Below, piece by piece: positions 35,618 to 47,836 of a stretch of 64,000 nt of DNA. How positions within the stretch are numbered: the stretch's first letter is position 1; every line of letters starts with the position of its first letter. The translations under genes were made by a program, and so were the position numbers. The notes under the pieces are model-generated. The model made no database searches. It saw only the letters and a list, made by a program, of their open reading frames with translations, and was not told the origin of the DNA. The stretch covers positions 186,001 through 250,000 of the forward strand of contig JADNYJ010000039.1 in NCBI GenBank assembly GCA_015501075.1, read 5' to 3'. This stretch comes from Gymnopilus junonius (taxonomy: Eukaryota > Basidiomycota > Agaricomycetes > Agaricales > Galerinaceae).

Positions 35618-38600
35618 TAGGGACTAACATGGGCCGGCAAGAACCGGTGACTTAACCGTACCGTTGTCACTGGTGACTATTTGGGTCAACCGTGGTTATA
35701 TATAGCCAAAACCGCAGATACCGTGGCTATCCACGTGAAGTTAGTTTATATTTAATATATATTTTGAACTCCACCATCAATCGATATCCGGATAATGAAG
35801 AAAGCTCGCACTCGCTGTTGTTCTGCTTCCTCTGTGTGCTTTGTGTCTCAGATGCTGCCTAGAGGGACAAGAGGTGCAGCGCGTGCATCTGCACGACCTG
35901 TACAGGCTCAAAGGAACCCACGAGTACAACAATCAGCACCAAACAACCAGGTATCTTCCCATCTTTCCCTCGGGTCTTGCCATCAGATGCTGCACCACCA
36001 CACACTCCACCACGCACTACTACTCATTCTGTCACTGCTGCTGCTTCTGACTCAAGTGAAGAGTTCCCTGGGCTTAATGATATCCAAGGTTCAAGTGATG
36101 AGGAAGTTACTGTTGTAAATTCTTCTTCTACTGTTCCTATTATGTTGTCACCCAAAAAAAAGCGACATCTTGCTGCTACTATCAATCGGCAAAGTGATGC
36201 TGAAGTCTGGGGAATAGCTGATGATGAAATCTTATGTATGTACATGCCTCAATCTCAGTAAATATTATTCAAATTAATTTGTTTTAAGCTGCTGCAATCT
36301 CGACTTGGAAGTCTGATGTGTACGATCATTACAACATCACTTTGCGGCATGATAATTCAGTTCAAACAATGGCATTTGTCTTCACTTGTAAGACCTGCCC
36401 TGACAATCATCCTCGTGGGCCATATGTCCGTCTTAGAAGCAAGACTGGTACTGGCACAACCAATCTCCGAGGTGATGTTGAGCAGTGTCTCAAGAAGCAG
36501 GGTTTATTAGATGAGTCTAAACAACCAGAGGATACAATTCCATACTCAGAGGCTGCTCATCGTGCATTGATTGCTCTTCACTGTGCAAAAAATGCCCGTC
36601 CATTTAATATGGTACAGGATGAGGATTATATTCAGGAGGTAAAAATGCTGCGGCCAGGTACAAAAATTCCAAAGCCTATTACTGTTCAACATGACCTGCA
36701 TGAGATGTATGAAAAGGCATCTCTTCTTGTACGGAATTACTTCTTGGTAAGTTTCTAGGTTTCTAAATATCTAAAATATATACTGATTGTGATTTAGCAA
36801 CTCATGAGTACTATTCACCTTGTTCTTGATGGGTGGACAGCTCCTCTGGTCTCATCATACCTTGGCTTGGTAGTAATATGGACTCAAGATGGCTTGATAC
36901 ACCATGCAGTACTTGAATTTATATGGTATACAAATTTATATCTTTATTTATTGCAAGCTTTCTCAATTTTACACATAGGCTAAAAAAGAAACATGATGGT
37001 CATTATCTAGCTCAGGTTGTTGCTGATTGTATGAAATGCTGGGGTTTGGATAAAAAGGTACTTGGTTCTATTTTACTTTGATTTGTTTTTCTTATCTTTG
37101 AATAGCTTCTTTCTATCTGCATGGATAATGCAAGCAACTGTAGTAAAATGGCTGAAATATTGCCAGAATATCTTCCTGATTTTTGGGGAATGGATGCCCG
37201 GCTCCGTTGTCTAGCCCATATTATTAATCTGGTTGCAAAGGTAAATACAATGATTATCTCTTTTGAAAAAATATCAAAAATCAGTTTAGATCTTTATATC
37301 TTTCTTCTTCAAAAAGCCAAAGATCAGAAAGGCAATAACAGTTGGGCCAGCTAATGAAGAGCAAGAGATTATTGTGGAAGAAGGTGATGTAGTGGAATCT
37401 GAGGAAGATTCTGCAATTATGGAGGAAGCAGTTGTTGATGCAGAGGGCAATGAAGGTGATGATGGTCAGATTGCCCATGATGATGCAGTTGTAAAGTCAC
37501 TTCATGAGGTGGCTATTTGGGAAATGAGGGCTCAAGGTGTCGTCATGACTGCTGCAGAAGAAAGGGAAGCTTTGAAATTATTTCCTGCAGTATGCTTCAA
37601 TTTTTTCAATTGAATAAAATTCTGATGTTTATTAGGTTGCTGGCCTTGCTCAACGTATACATGATTCCTCGCCCCTTAATGAACAGTTTCAGGAGCTCCT
37701 TATAAATAGTCAGGGCCAGATTCAATCTAACAAGACAGCATTAGACCAGCGGGTACCAACTCAGTGGAATTCTGATTTTGACTGTTTGGCTGCCCACTTA
37801 CAATTCAAAGATGTTGTTCAATCTATGACTGCTAGGTCTAGTAACAAGTTGCAGGCCTACCGCCTCTCTGAGTCCCAATGGAACCTTGCTGGTGATGTTC
37901 AGGATGTTCTTCTAGTAAGTTTCTTATATGACCTTTACAAAATAATGTGTATTAATTATTTCTACTGTAGCTTTTCAAAGACATCACACTTCTATTTTCA
38001 CAAGCTGAAGTCCCTTTAATTGTTGATGTTATTCCTACCTTGTTCACTTTGCGGGACAGTCTACAAGCAGCAGCAAATGATGATAGTCAACTCGATGAAG
38101 ATGAAGACCTCGAGCCTGAAGATACTCAAGATACCCCTGCTGTGATTCGAATTGCTTCTTATGCTGGTGTCCTTCTTATCAACAAGTACATGGACTTGAT
38201 TTGGGACTGTGAAATTTATGTCCTGGCAATAGGTAAAGTGATATTGGTATCAAACTATTATGCAGTGACTAATATTCTATCAAAGTAATGTGCCCAGATC
38301 GAAAAATGAATTATCTCAAGAACTTCAAACTTTCTGCAGCACAACTACGAGAAATTAAAAAGAAAGTAATTGATCGATTTCAAACAAGCTATGCAGATGA
38401 AGCACTTGTCCCAGCACAACCAACTGAGAAGGTATTTAATATATTTTTACCTAAATTTGCTGATTGATTGATTTTATTTGTAGAAATCTAAATGGGCAGT
38501 CAAGCAGAAAGCAACTCCTGGACAGTACCCAGTAGATGATATTCGAACATATCTCAAGGAAGACATCATACCATATGCAAGCATTCAAGATGCTGGTGGC

Positions 38601-39279
38601 TATATTCAGTACTGGCATAAGGCTAGCAAAACTCGGCCTCATCTGGCTAAGATGGGTTTAGACTACTGTTCAGCACCTGGTAAGCTTTCAAATCATTTTT
38701 CTACAGTATAGACACTATTACTCACTTATATTTATTAAGCAACATCTGTTGATGCTGAGCGTGCATTTTCAACAGGACGACGTCATGTCAATTTTATGCA
38801 GCACAATATGAGCTCACAAACTTTTAAAGCACACATGGCTATTGGATCATGGGCTAAAACACCCTTATTGCCTGACTTCTCTCAACTTTCATCAATAATT
38901 GAAGCTGTCATACTCCGGAAAAAGACAACAGAAAATAGTTCAAATAAATAGGCAATCCTTGATGTATTTTCAATTTCCAAACTAAAGTGATTTATAACTG
39001 TGAATATATATGTATACATATGTTTGACCTTAATTTCAGCTTTCAAGATCAATTTATTTCATGAAAAACAGATGAGAAATGGCTTTGAAATACTAGATAC
39101 AATGTCGTACGCGCACAGTGCATGCGCAGTTATGGCCATTGATGCGCTAAGCCGCTTAGAGCAGCCGTATGCAGCACGGTGGTCACGGATTTATCCGTAC
39201 CGTGGTTATCTGAACTGTGGTTGGTGGTAACCATGGGCCAGTCATGGATAGTGACCGGTAGTCACCATGTTAGTCCCTA
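35618..39279 (+). mobile_element. hAT transposon, 3662 bp, apparently complete
   Basis: Perfect 15 bp terminal inverted repeats, TAGGGACTAACATGG at 35618 and its complement ending at 39279. They are flanked by an exact 8 bp target duplication GCATGCTG (35610-35617 and 39280-39287). Both features are diagnostic of the hAT superfamily. Subterminal motifs related to CCGTGGTTA occur near both ends (for example at about 35690 and 39200). It carries one plus-strand multi-exon transposase gene with no nonsense codon that I could find. It lies inside the last exon of the older DDE transposase. Confidence 0.92.
35795..38951 (+). CDS. hAT family transposase
   Basis: Multi-exon gene. Exons with conserved content run as follows. 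A zinc-finger-like region has FVFTCKTCPDNHPRGPYVRL. LVLDGWTAPLVSSYLGLV and LSICMDNASNCSKMAEILP hold the first catalytic Asp residues of the RNase H fold. DARLRCLAHIINLVAK, an acidic Glu/Asp-rich insertion and TALDQRVPTQWNSDF follow. The C-terminal dimerisation domain is ATSVDAERAFSTGRRHVNFM. The stop is TAG 38949-38951. Introns are short with GT..AG ends. The first exon is uncertain because three frames are open between 35795 and 36050. The conserved blocks line up without stops, so the enzyme may be active. Confidence 0.85.
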
Positions 39280-39287
39280 GCATGCTG
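39280..39287 (+). repeat. hAT target-site duplication, right copy
   Basis: GCATGCTG directly after the right terminus; it matches 35610-35617. Confidence 0.9.
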
Positions 39288-41913
39288 AGCATACCTGAAT
39301 CCACATGAAAAAAGAAGCTAAGCTGCAGCGATAAGCTTATCATTGACGCGGGAACTTACTTGCACATGACTGCCAAAGGAACCAATTCCAGCACCGCAAT
39401 CAGATTTTTTTCGAGGTCTTCTTCTTTTGATGTCACTGGGTACTGGCGGTAGACTCTCTTTGCATGTCTCCAGCATTGTTCAATGAAGTTGAGCTCACAG
39501 TGGAATTTAGGTAAGAATAGAACCTCAAAACCAAACTCGTGTCCCAGGATTTCCAAGCCTGATCCCTGGTCAGTAAAGTCTGGTTGGTTGTAGAGCACTC
39601 GCCTCTGGCAGCAGGGTTTCTCACCACCTGGACATTTGAAGCCTTTACATTCTGCATTGAGTTTAGCCTCGTCGGTGAGTCCATGCTCTTGAAGAATCTT
39701 TGTCATGCCTTTAAAAATGCCATTTTCATCATAGAAATTGTGTGGCCTGCCGTTGCTAAATTTTCCTGGAGGCATGGGTATAGTTTTTTTCTCAGGCTTC
39801 CCATCAGGTCTGTACCGAATTTTACCATTTTCGACAACAGTAATTTCAATTCTAAAGGTTTTTGACGGGTTCTTGGTCATATGATGGACAGAGAGAGCTG
39901 TTGGAGGGCGCTTAAGGTGGGTAGTCACATTATCAAAGATAAAGACATGATTGTCAGCCAGATAGTATATGCGCGCAATTTCCATTGTGATGTGTGTTTG
40001 CTCAAGGATGTTTTCATTGGTGAAGTACCCATTGTAATTCTTTCCAGCTTTAAAAAGAATCCTTGCTGCCACTGTTCCATCAGGTGAGCATAACCATCCA
40101 TAATCTGCTGAGACGAAGTCTGAAGCCATAAGAGATGCCCCTTCACCCTTTGGATGAGGTATGGCTGTTTCAGAATTGTGGACCCATCATCGTTTTCGAC
40201 GATCATTAGCATAGAATGTTGATTCATCATGGAACCATACAACTGTCTTACAATCTGCAAGATGTGGTGTAGGTCCTTTTGATGGCTCTTCTGCAGTTCC
40301 ATCTAGTGTCCAGATTTGCAAGGTAGGCTCGATCAGCTTCCACTGTGGCAGAAAAATTTTCTGCCTGTATGTCACAATGTCTTCCCGCTCATGCCCATCC
40401 ACATATTGTCCAGATGGCTCTAGTGTCCAATGGTAGCCCATCCTATTAAGCCAGTTGCAAGCAGTTTGTTCAGTAATATCTTTCTTCATATGGTACCTTT
40501 TCTTTACCTCTGAACAATTCATATAGTGAGCAACATCTTGCATGCAGATATACTTGCCAATTCCTTGAAGGTGAGCAAGAAGTTCCTGGTGCAAGTCCTC
40601 ATCATCCACTCGAGACTTGTTCCAGGATCCATAGATGTTGACTGGGAGAACTTCAGAATCTGCAATAAATGCAGTGCACCAGTCTCACAACTGCCTTGCA
40701 AACCATGGCCCTTTCTCTGTGGCTTGTGCAGTCTCTAGTGAGGCTGCCATCCATTTATTATAGAACTGAGACTGACAGTCAATATATGTCCAAAGGAAAT
40801 GCTTCATGGCTTCCAAGCAGCTCTGAGTGAGAAGGTCGAGTTTTGGGTCTTTGTAACCTTTGCCTGAATCTCGAGGAGGCTTGATAATATTCTTGATTTT
40901 TTTGTAGGCCTCAGATGCAGTAACAACAGTAGGTGGGAGCTTCTTTATTTCCTGGGCTTCATTCCAAAAGTCTTCAGCATCACTTCCAGATTCTTCATCA
41001 GTGTCGCTATCACTGTCAGGTTCCTGTCTAGGGCCACCAGGTGAAATGTCTTCAAGTAGATCTGATGTATAAAAATTGTCGATGTCTGGTACATCCTCTA
41101 CCATTGCCTTTCATCTAGATTCCATTGGCTGGGGAGTAGATGGCAAAGGCAGCTCTGCTTCTGCCATTTCAGAGGTTGGTACTGGTGAAGTAGGTCTGAT
41201 ATCCAGCTAAGACCCTTTATCCATATCATGCTGAACATTGAGAAAGGGGCTCTCCTCCATTCTCCCTTGCTCTTGACCAGCTGTAGAGCAAGGAACAAAG
41301 AAATTTGCAGTGAATTTCCAGACAGACTGAGGAGACAGTGGCTTCTTGGTAGGTGAATTGGCTCTTGACTTCGGAAGAATTGACCCAATGCTACTTAGGA
41401 ATGAAGAGCAGCAAGACTTTATAGATTCAGCCTCCTGCAGTCTACACAGGCTTTCCTGCTTTCCGTTTTAAGATAGTAGAAAGTGCAGAATTCTAATAAC
41501 TTACATTTTCCTTGTTTGAATCTCTTTCTGAGTACTCCTGGTCCTTCCCAGATACTTTGATCTTCTTGGCCCATTTACCTAAGTTGAGGATATTTGAAGC
41601 TTTCCTCTTTGTAGGCCTGCCCATGCGCTGGCAGTGGACCCTCTTTCGCGTCGACGCGCCCACTGTTAAATGAGATCACGTGAACATGTTAAGGACAGTA
41701 GTTATCCTCGTTAATGAAATAACAAATTTCACAAGGCTAAAATAAAAAAAGTACAACCCAAGAAATCTTTAAATTCTTATTCTAAACAATTTGTCGGTTT
41801 TACATTTTCTTAAACTTTAGTCTGGTAATTGTTATTTCGATTTAAGTTGTTTTGTCACTCTTTATCACGCTATGTCATGTGACGTTGGATGGTTATGGAT
41901 TACCTCTACCTTA

Positions 41914-42354
41914 CTGAAGCAAATTGTCAAGACATATCCGACCTAAGTTGCTAACACGACCTAAGTACTCCTTGTAAGTACTCTCTTCCAAGAATCCAAA
42001 AGCAAATTATGAACCTCTTGCTATCCTCTCAGAACGGACTTGCCAATTTCTGTTAACGCTTCAGAAAGCATTCCCCGGTTATAGCGGCAGTCTAGTTATT
42101 ATCCGTTCGAGAATTGAATATGCATAGGTATGGGGACCCATGAGCACCTGGCTCTGCATGCTTTGCTAGTAGTCTCAAGAGTCGTGAGCGTTATTTTTGG
42201 ATGATAACCAGGAGGTGTACGTACTTTCAGGTGGCACCCCCCCGCTTCCTATTGCAATAATGGTTAGAATGCCCCATCCCATACGTTGCCATACCAACGC
42301 CTTTATAATTATTATACGAAGTTGATTATGATATCTTCTGACTCCTTCACTTCG
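41914..42354. other. intergenic, right edge of transposon island
   Basis: Begins directly after the TA duplication. No gene seen; it includes the 3' flank of the next membrane-protein gene. Confidence 0.4.
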
Positions 42355-43597
42355 TCATTGCTCAGACTTGTACGAGATTGTGGAAGTGAAAATGTCGCCA
42401 GTAACGTTCGACCATTCTGTGTATCTCGTTTGAGACAGAGAGGATGAGGTTGAAATCTCTGTCAACCTCATTGCTTCAGATGTCGAAGAGAAATCTGTAG
42501 GGCGTTCAGAGGAAGTAAATGCTTGCGAAGCTGGGTAAGATGTCTCCATTGTTTCCTGAATCGCATTTCGTGAAGCATGTTGTCGGCGTAGCATACGGTA
42601 TATAGCTGTCGTCAAAATCGTTAGGTTACAGACGAAGAGAGAGATTGCAGCCTGCAGTATTTTAGATGTAAAGCGCCATAATCAAAGACAAAGGCGGAAT
42701 ACTCACATCAATATTACAAAATCCTATAAGGATAAGTATGTAGTCCTCTCCAGGAAATATACTATCATTTATGAAAAGAATAGCGGAAATAATTGCTGAT
42801 ACTAATGTAAATATGCTGCCACAAAATACGGCCAGCACGAGACGACGCTCTATGGGAGGGAGTTTAACACGCCAGAAAAGTGCAAGAGGGGATCCAATGA
42901 GGAGGATGTCGCCAAAAATGCAGGCTAAAGAAATAATATTGAGAAAAAAAGAGGATTATTCAACGGCTGACACTGACCCATGACGAGGAAAATGATTGAA
43001 AATATTGTTCTTCCATTACCTGTGGCGCAGTGCGTAGTTTCGTAAATCATGATGACTAGCCAATACGACCATCGGCGCGCGCCATGTCCCTTAGGAAATA
43101 TTCTTGCAAGCGATAGGGCAAGAACTGCTTTGCTTGACCTGAATAGGTGACAATAAATCTCGCCGCATTCACCGCAGGACAATAAAACGTACCAGATACT
43201 AAGCTGGTATGGCAGTAGTGAGAGCCAGTAAGAGTTCAAGACGCGAAATGCCTGTGATGCGGTTGAGGTGTCGACGACTATCAGTGCATTGCAAAGCTGT
43301 CAGCGAAAAATTAGGAAGTGAAGGAAATCACTTACCTCTGTGCGCAAAACGGAACCATGCTAGCAGACAGTAGACAATGTTCAGCACTAGAGGGAAGGTG
43401 ACAAGGTAGTCATCCCACCAAGCCCGATGGAATTGAAAACGGTGCACGAGACGATATATCGTTGTACCAGCTACGATGGCATGCATAATCGAGATCGACA
43501 CTGAAAAATTAATTGTTAAAGATCTGCACGGATCACGAGATTTTGTTGAGCATCCACCTTTCCATCCGAGGTACGACTGTGGAGGGAGTACAAGCAT
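42355..43597 (-). CDS. multi-pass membrane protein, paralogue B
   Basis: Starts MLVLPPQSYLGWKG. Its distinguishing segments are IVAGTTIYRLVHRFQFHRAWWDDYLVTFPL, NSYWLSLLPYQLSIWYVLL, LALSLARIFPKGHGARRWSYWLV and RVKLPPIERRLVLAVFCGSI. The C-terminal tail contains AMRLTEISTSSS and ends SYKSEQ; Arg replaces the Thr before LTEIS that the other copies have. Exons are joined by introns of about 50-60 bp at the same places as in paralogue A. It is the copy nearest the transposon island and shows no break that I can see. Receptor-like function is inference. Confidence 0.75.
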
Positions 43598-44075
43598 GGC
43601 CAGCTTGCTATAATGCTATGAGAACCAAGGACATCCAAAGCGCAGCCAGTGCCTTTAGCGTGAGGTCAGGGTGAAGATGGGCGTTCGAAGATGAGAAAAT
43701 AATCAGGTCCGACACGCAGGAACATGCCCATCAAAAGACTTACGTTGAGCTGCCCCGCACAACGCCGACGGAAGAAGGAAACAACGTTACGGACGTGAAA
43801 CACAGATCCCTGTCATATGGAGTTAACGTAACGAAGATGAATATAATACTTTCTTTTGCAACTGTTTCTTGGTACGTTTCTGGTTTTGTTGGTGTTGTAG
43901 GGGCTAAGCGCCCATCAGTGATAAGTTGAGGACATGCCTCATAAATGGTCTCCCGTAACTAGCAGTTCTTTGCGAGTTTTCGTTGGGCAATAGCCGCGGC
44001 ACTGAATAAGTCTGTCGTTCGAGCTCTTTCTCAAAGTCAGATTCTAGGAGAATAACTAAATTTTCTGGAGGTGGT
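43598..44075. other. intergenic between paralogues B and C
   Basis: No gene seen. Reading past the paralogue C stop, another frame continues to about 43904 and could be an alternative tail exon. Confidence 0.35.
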
Positions 44076-45488
44076 TCAACAATTTCGACGGGTAAAAAAC
44101 AGTCTCGTCCGTCCTGAAACTGATTGAAAATTTCCATCGGATTGAAGGGAATGGACGGCCTCTAGCTCCGACTTTTCCGAATTTGAAATATCGTCGTGAA
44201 GACGAGAATGCTGTGGACCTTGCGATAGAGGAGGCGAAGAAATGTAAGTAGATATCTCCGTTAGCGTGAGGTGTTCCGGCGACGGAGAACGTTGGGATTG
44301 CCTGACACAACTGCAAGGTCCCGTACGAGGCGACGAGAAATGCGATGTCCGGTTTCTAGCTGTGCTGTGTTGGACAACTTTCTCTCTACTTCGCAGCCTG
44401 CGTAAAGCTTGATAAAAGCACGTTGATATGACTATCATATTGGATGCAAAAAGAGATACTGCTGCCTGTGATGTATCGTTAAGCACAAAAGATTGGATGT
44501 GTATGTGGACTCACATCGATATTAAACACGCCAATCAGAATAAGCAGCCAATCATTTCCTGCATATATCCGCCTGTTCAAGAAGAGGACTGTGAATGCGA
44601 TTGATAATAGAAGTGTTAATATGCTTCCGCAGAAGAACACCAGGACGAGGCGGCGCTCCGAAAGAGGAAGCTTTACACGCCAGAATAAAAGTAGAGGAGA
44701 TATAAAAAGCAGGACGTCGCATAACATATTATCTACGAGCCGAAAAAGATGAAATTAATGTTAGGCATTTGTATCTCGATGAGAGGACTCACCCGCGACA
44801 AGGATAATCATTGAGACGACGTATCTTCCATCAAGGGTAGCACAATACGTAGTTTCGTACAGGATCATTAGTGGGGATATATAACTACAGGACAATGCTG
44901 CGGCGAGGGCGCAGCCTATAAAAGAGAAGGCCATAAGTATAGAGAGAAAGTACGACCACTGGCGTGCTGGGTGTTTGTGGGGAAATATTCGCCCCAGCGA
45001 CAAGGCAAGAACCATCCTCGTGGTCCTAAATTGTGTCAAATGCAAGAACGATTTTTCAGCGGAATGTAAAGACACACCACACAGTAATTAGATACGGGAG
45101 GAGGGAAAGCCAATAAGAGTTAAGGATTTCATAGGTTCTGGATCCAAGGAGGGGGTTAATGACTGTAACGATTATTAGATTCAAAAGACTCGCAATATGA
45201 AAAATCAAACGTGCCGCGATGACTGAACCGAATCCAAGCCAACACACAATATAGTATGTTGAAGACCAACGGGATAAAAATGAGGCGATCATCCCACCAA
45301 ATCCGATGTATTCGAAAGCGGTGGATTAGGCGATATATTGTACAACCAGCAGATAAGGCGTGCAAGATCGAAATCGAAACTGAAAATAAAGGAATGTGTG
45401 ACTAAAGGTAGCAGCAAATTTCAGGTTACGCCACAGTACCTTTCCATCCAATGTATGATTGAGGAGGTAAAATTATCACAGATGCCAT
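44076..45488 (-). CDS. multi-pass membrane protein, paralogue C
   Basis: The start ATG at 45488 gives MASVIILPPQSYIGWKG. The first loop reads CTIYRLIHRFRIHRIWWDDRLIFIPLVFNI, with Arg where other copies have Tyr after WWDD. NSYWLSLLPYLITVWCVF, RMVLALSLGRIFPHKHPARQ, AALSCSYISPLMILYETTYC and RVKLPLSERRLVLVFFCGSI follow. The tail has HLTLTEISTYISS at about 44246-44275 and is the longest of the five, with Ser-rich sequence and clustered basic residues. It is next to paralogue B in the same orientation. Confidence 0.75.
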
Positions 45489-46506
45489 GGTTTTGATGGC
45501 TTTTCAGAGAGATTTGGAAGCGTCGTACGACATAGCTGTCGATGGATTTATAGGATTGAATGTCGTGGGTGCCGACCAAGACGCATTGCACAGCAGGGCT
45601 GCAAGGCTCAGGAAGTCGTAGGAAGCGACAAGCGGCGAACGTTCTGCCATCCCGAGTCAACATTATCCTCGGTTCTCCCCGGTGTACGAAACACGGTGCT
45701 TGGCAACGTCCCTATTACTAAGTATTCAGATAAAAGTGAGGCGTTACAGTGCCTTGCATATTGTTTTGCAGTGCGAATTTGTGCGCGAACCATGACAGGT
45801 GATGGTGCCTCGCTTACCTAAGGCGGCTTGGCTGATGCCGAATCCGGCGCCGCTCCCCTGCCTCTCAGCAGTCGCATTTCTACCCGAAAAAATTTTGCAT
45901 TTAGTTTTAAATTTAAGACTTCTGAAGCACCCTCAGGGAATTTTTCGCATCGAAGGAGTAGGTGGGGATGCGCTGCGACGCACTGGACACACACGGCGCT
46001 CGCACGGTAGAGTTGCCGAACATGCCGGAAAAGGCACCATCAGCTGTCATCGTTCTCCCAGAAATTCGCACTGCAAAACAATATGCAAGGCACTGTAGAG
46101 CGGACTACCCCGAACATCAAACTACCGTCACTTGAATTTGAATATTTCCCGCCGGCGTCACCTGTCGCCACGCTGTCCCAATGCCTTGACATAAAGACTG
46201 CGGATATCTCTCCGCTGCGTAACCTCGCAACGTGATTTCAATGGCCAATGCTAGTTGATTTGTGCCATAAAATCTACCAGCCTCTCCATGCCTCTGGAGT
46301 TCAGATTTTCTTGGTGCTGGCTCGTGTTGTCATTCGGCTTATGCCGCGGCCCGCACCACCGTCACGCGTCGCGTTTTCACGTGACTACATGGAGCGTGTC
46401 AGGCAGGTCACGTTGTCTGCCAAATTCTATTCACCGCACTGACAGTCACAGCGTGTTGACCTCCTTGCTTTGCTCTTTCTTTCATCAATCGTTTTCACAT
46501 TATAGT
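45489..46506. other. 1 kb divergent intergenic region
   Basis: Between two outward-reading genes and presumably both promoters. No gene-like frame recognised. Confidence 0.4.
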
Positions 46507-47836
46507 ATGCACCTTACATCGTCGCTAAACCAAAACTCTGAAGGGGACAATGTTCCGATTGCAATCTTCTGCTTCGGTGAGCAACGAAAATTTGTACTCG
46601 TTACGGAGGATTACCAGGTGAGCAAGATCGCATTGTTTACTAAGAAGTATCTGAAGTCTTTCGACCTAGGATACCTCAAGAAGGGTGTGCCGAGCATTTA
46701 AGATAGCAGAAGACGCGAAAATCTCGCTCCAGACGTCTACATTTGAAGTTTGCAAGGAAAAGGACACGGTGATCGATGAGAGCGCCTATCCGCTTATGTG
46801 GAACGCACTGGAGGAAGTTCGTGTCATTATTGATGAAAGTACAGAAGGTCAGACAATTTACCTTGGTGCATCTTCTCGTTGCCTCATTTGATCCACTTCA
46901 CGGCTTCAGGACAGACCCAAAAGCCCAGATTGCGAAACGTCAGCGAACCTCTCCCTACACCGGCTGAGACTCCGTCAAATACACAATCTGATAATGACGT
47001 TTATCACCATTCTCTCCTTGAGACATCTGCCCGTAGTGGGTCTGTGATCACCCCTAAAAAGGGCGAGGAAGACAAGAACTACGAGTTCGCTGAAGAATTT
47101 CTTCCAGGAGAGGAGCACGAAGATATCTATGAATCTCGAGAGATAAAGCAGACAAAGAAGGTGCCCCAAGACAGGGAACCAAGTACATCCAAAATCCATA
47201 TTAAATTCAAGCCCGCAATCACATCAAACGCGGCTTCTCCTTTGACCCATGTTGGTAAGATCGATTTCGGAAATTGTACTAAATACACTAGTTCATGAAT
47301 TTGTTAACAGATATTATACCCCGAGTGAAGAAGGAAAAGATGGCACAGCCGATCCTGTCTCGCACTCAAGGCAAGTGTCTCCTGTCATACCCTTTCTCGT
47401 TCTTTGCAACTGGCGTATCCCTGCGCTTCTAGAAATCCCAAAGCAGGATGGTCTGAGAACGCGCTCAGAGGTCCCCGATCTGCCTGCGTCAGACGATCCT
47501 CGATTTGAAATTGTCATTACAGGACCCGATAATTCATCTGCGCACTTCAAAACACGCGGAAAACATCCAGTGAGGAAAGTTTTGGCGGCGGCCTGCAAGA
47601 CCTTCGGGATTAAGTATGAAAGGTCAGTAATCAATACCATCTATGATGCCATTAATTTAACGGGATAATGCAGTGCGCACCTCGTTCTCGTCCTGTCCTT
47701 TGACGAGGATGAGGGGTTACAAACCCACCACTTCGTATGCCCACCTGAGGACACGATGTCAAAGTGTGGCGTGAACTCGGATTCAAAGTTGTTCATCAAG
47801 GTAGACGAAGACGATGAGAATGACAACTCAGACTAG
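46507..47836 (+). CDS. hypothetical protein with ubiquitin-like N- and C-terminal domains
   Basis: Starts MHLTSSLNQNSEGDNVPIAI. The first globular part (IFCFGEQRKFVLVTEDYQ joined by an intron to DTSRRVCRAFKIAEDAKIS, then LMWNALEEVRVIIDEST) has the beta-beta-alpha-beta rhythm of a ubiquitin or PB1-like fold. A disordered acidic/basic linker follows (QTQKPRLRN through SKIHIKFKP). The C-terminal part (FEIVITGPDNSSAHFKTRGK, VRKVLAAACKTFGIKYESAH, LVLVLSFDEDEG, SDSKLFIKVDEDDEND) again fits a ubiquitin-like beta-grasp, as in SUMO-like domains. One internal intron appears to use a GC donor (about 47370). The stop is 47834-47836. Fold calls are from pattern only. It is the only gene in the membrane-protein cluster that is not a paralogue. 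Confidence 0.6.

Larger units (their letters stand above)
35480..41624 (-). pseudogene. broken DDE transposase of the TA-inserting element
   Basis: Exon 1 is 41505-41624 (MGRPTKRKASNILNLGKWAK) and is followed by an intron. The main body is a single frame from 41104 to 39356, stopped by TGA at 40685-40687 and 40187-40189. The first catalytic Asp is in WFHDESTFYANDRRK, the second in HVFIFDNVTTHL and the Glu in HCELNFIEQCWRHAKRVYR. Between the second Asp and the Glu sits an insertion of more than 100 residues with a Cys cluster (CKGFKCPGGEKPCCQRR). After an intron at VMCK the last exon (AHKFMDAYHRGLNGKQAAWA) lies at about 35618-35480 and is cut by the hAT insertion. TGA stops also occur at 35537-35539 and 35528-35530. 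All four TGA codons sit where the family usually has Arg. Confidence 0.8.
35225..41911 (-). mobile_element. TA-inserting DDE transposon (Tc1/mariner/IS630-like), interrupted by a hAT element
   Basis: The ends are inverted repeats of about 29 bp (AAGGTAGAGGTAATCCATAA..), perfect from 35225 inward and from 41911 inward. They are flanked by TA at 35223-35224 and 41912-41913, the expected target duplication. Removing the nested hAT element and its duplication leaves about 3.0 kb. The transposase gene reads on the minus strand and its last exon lies beyond the hAT insertion. Confidence 0.85.
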
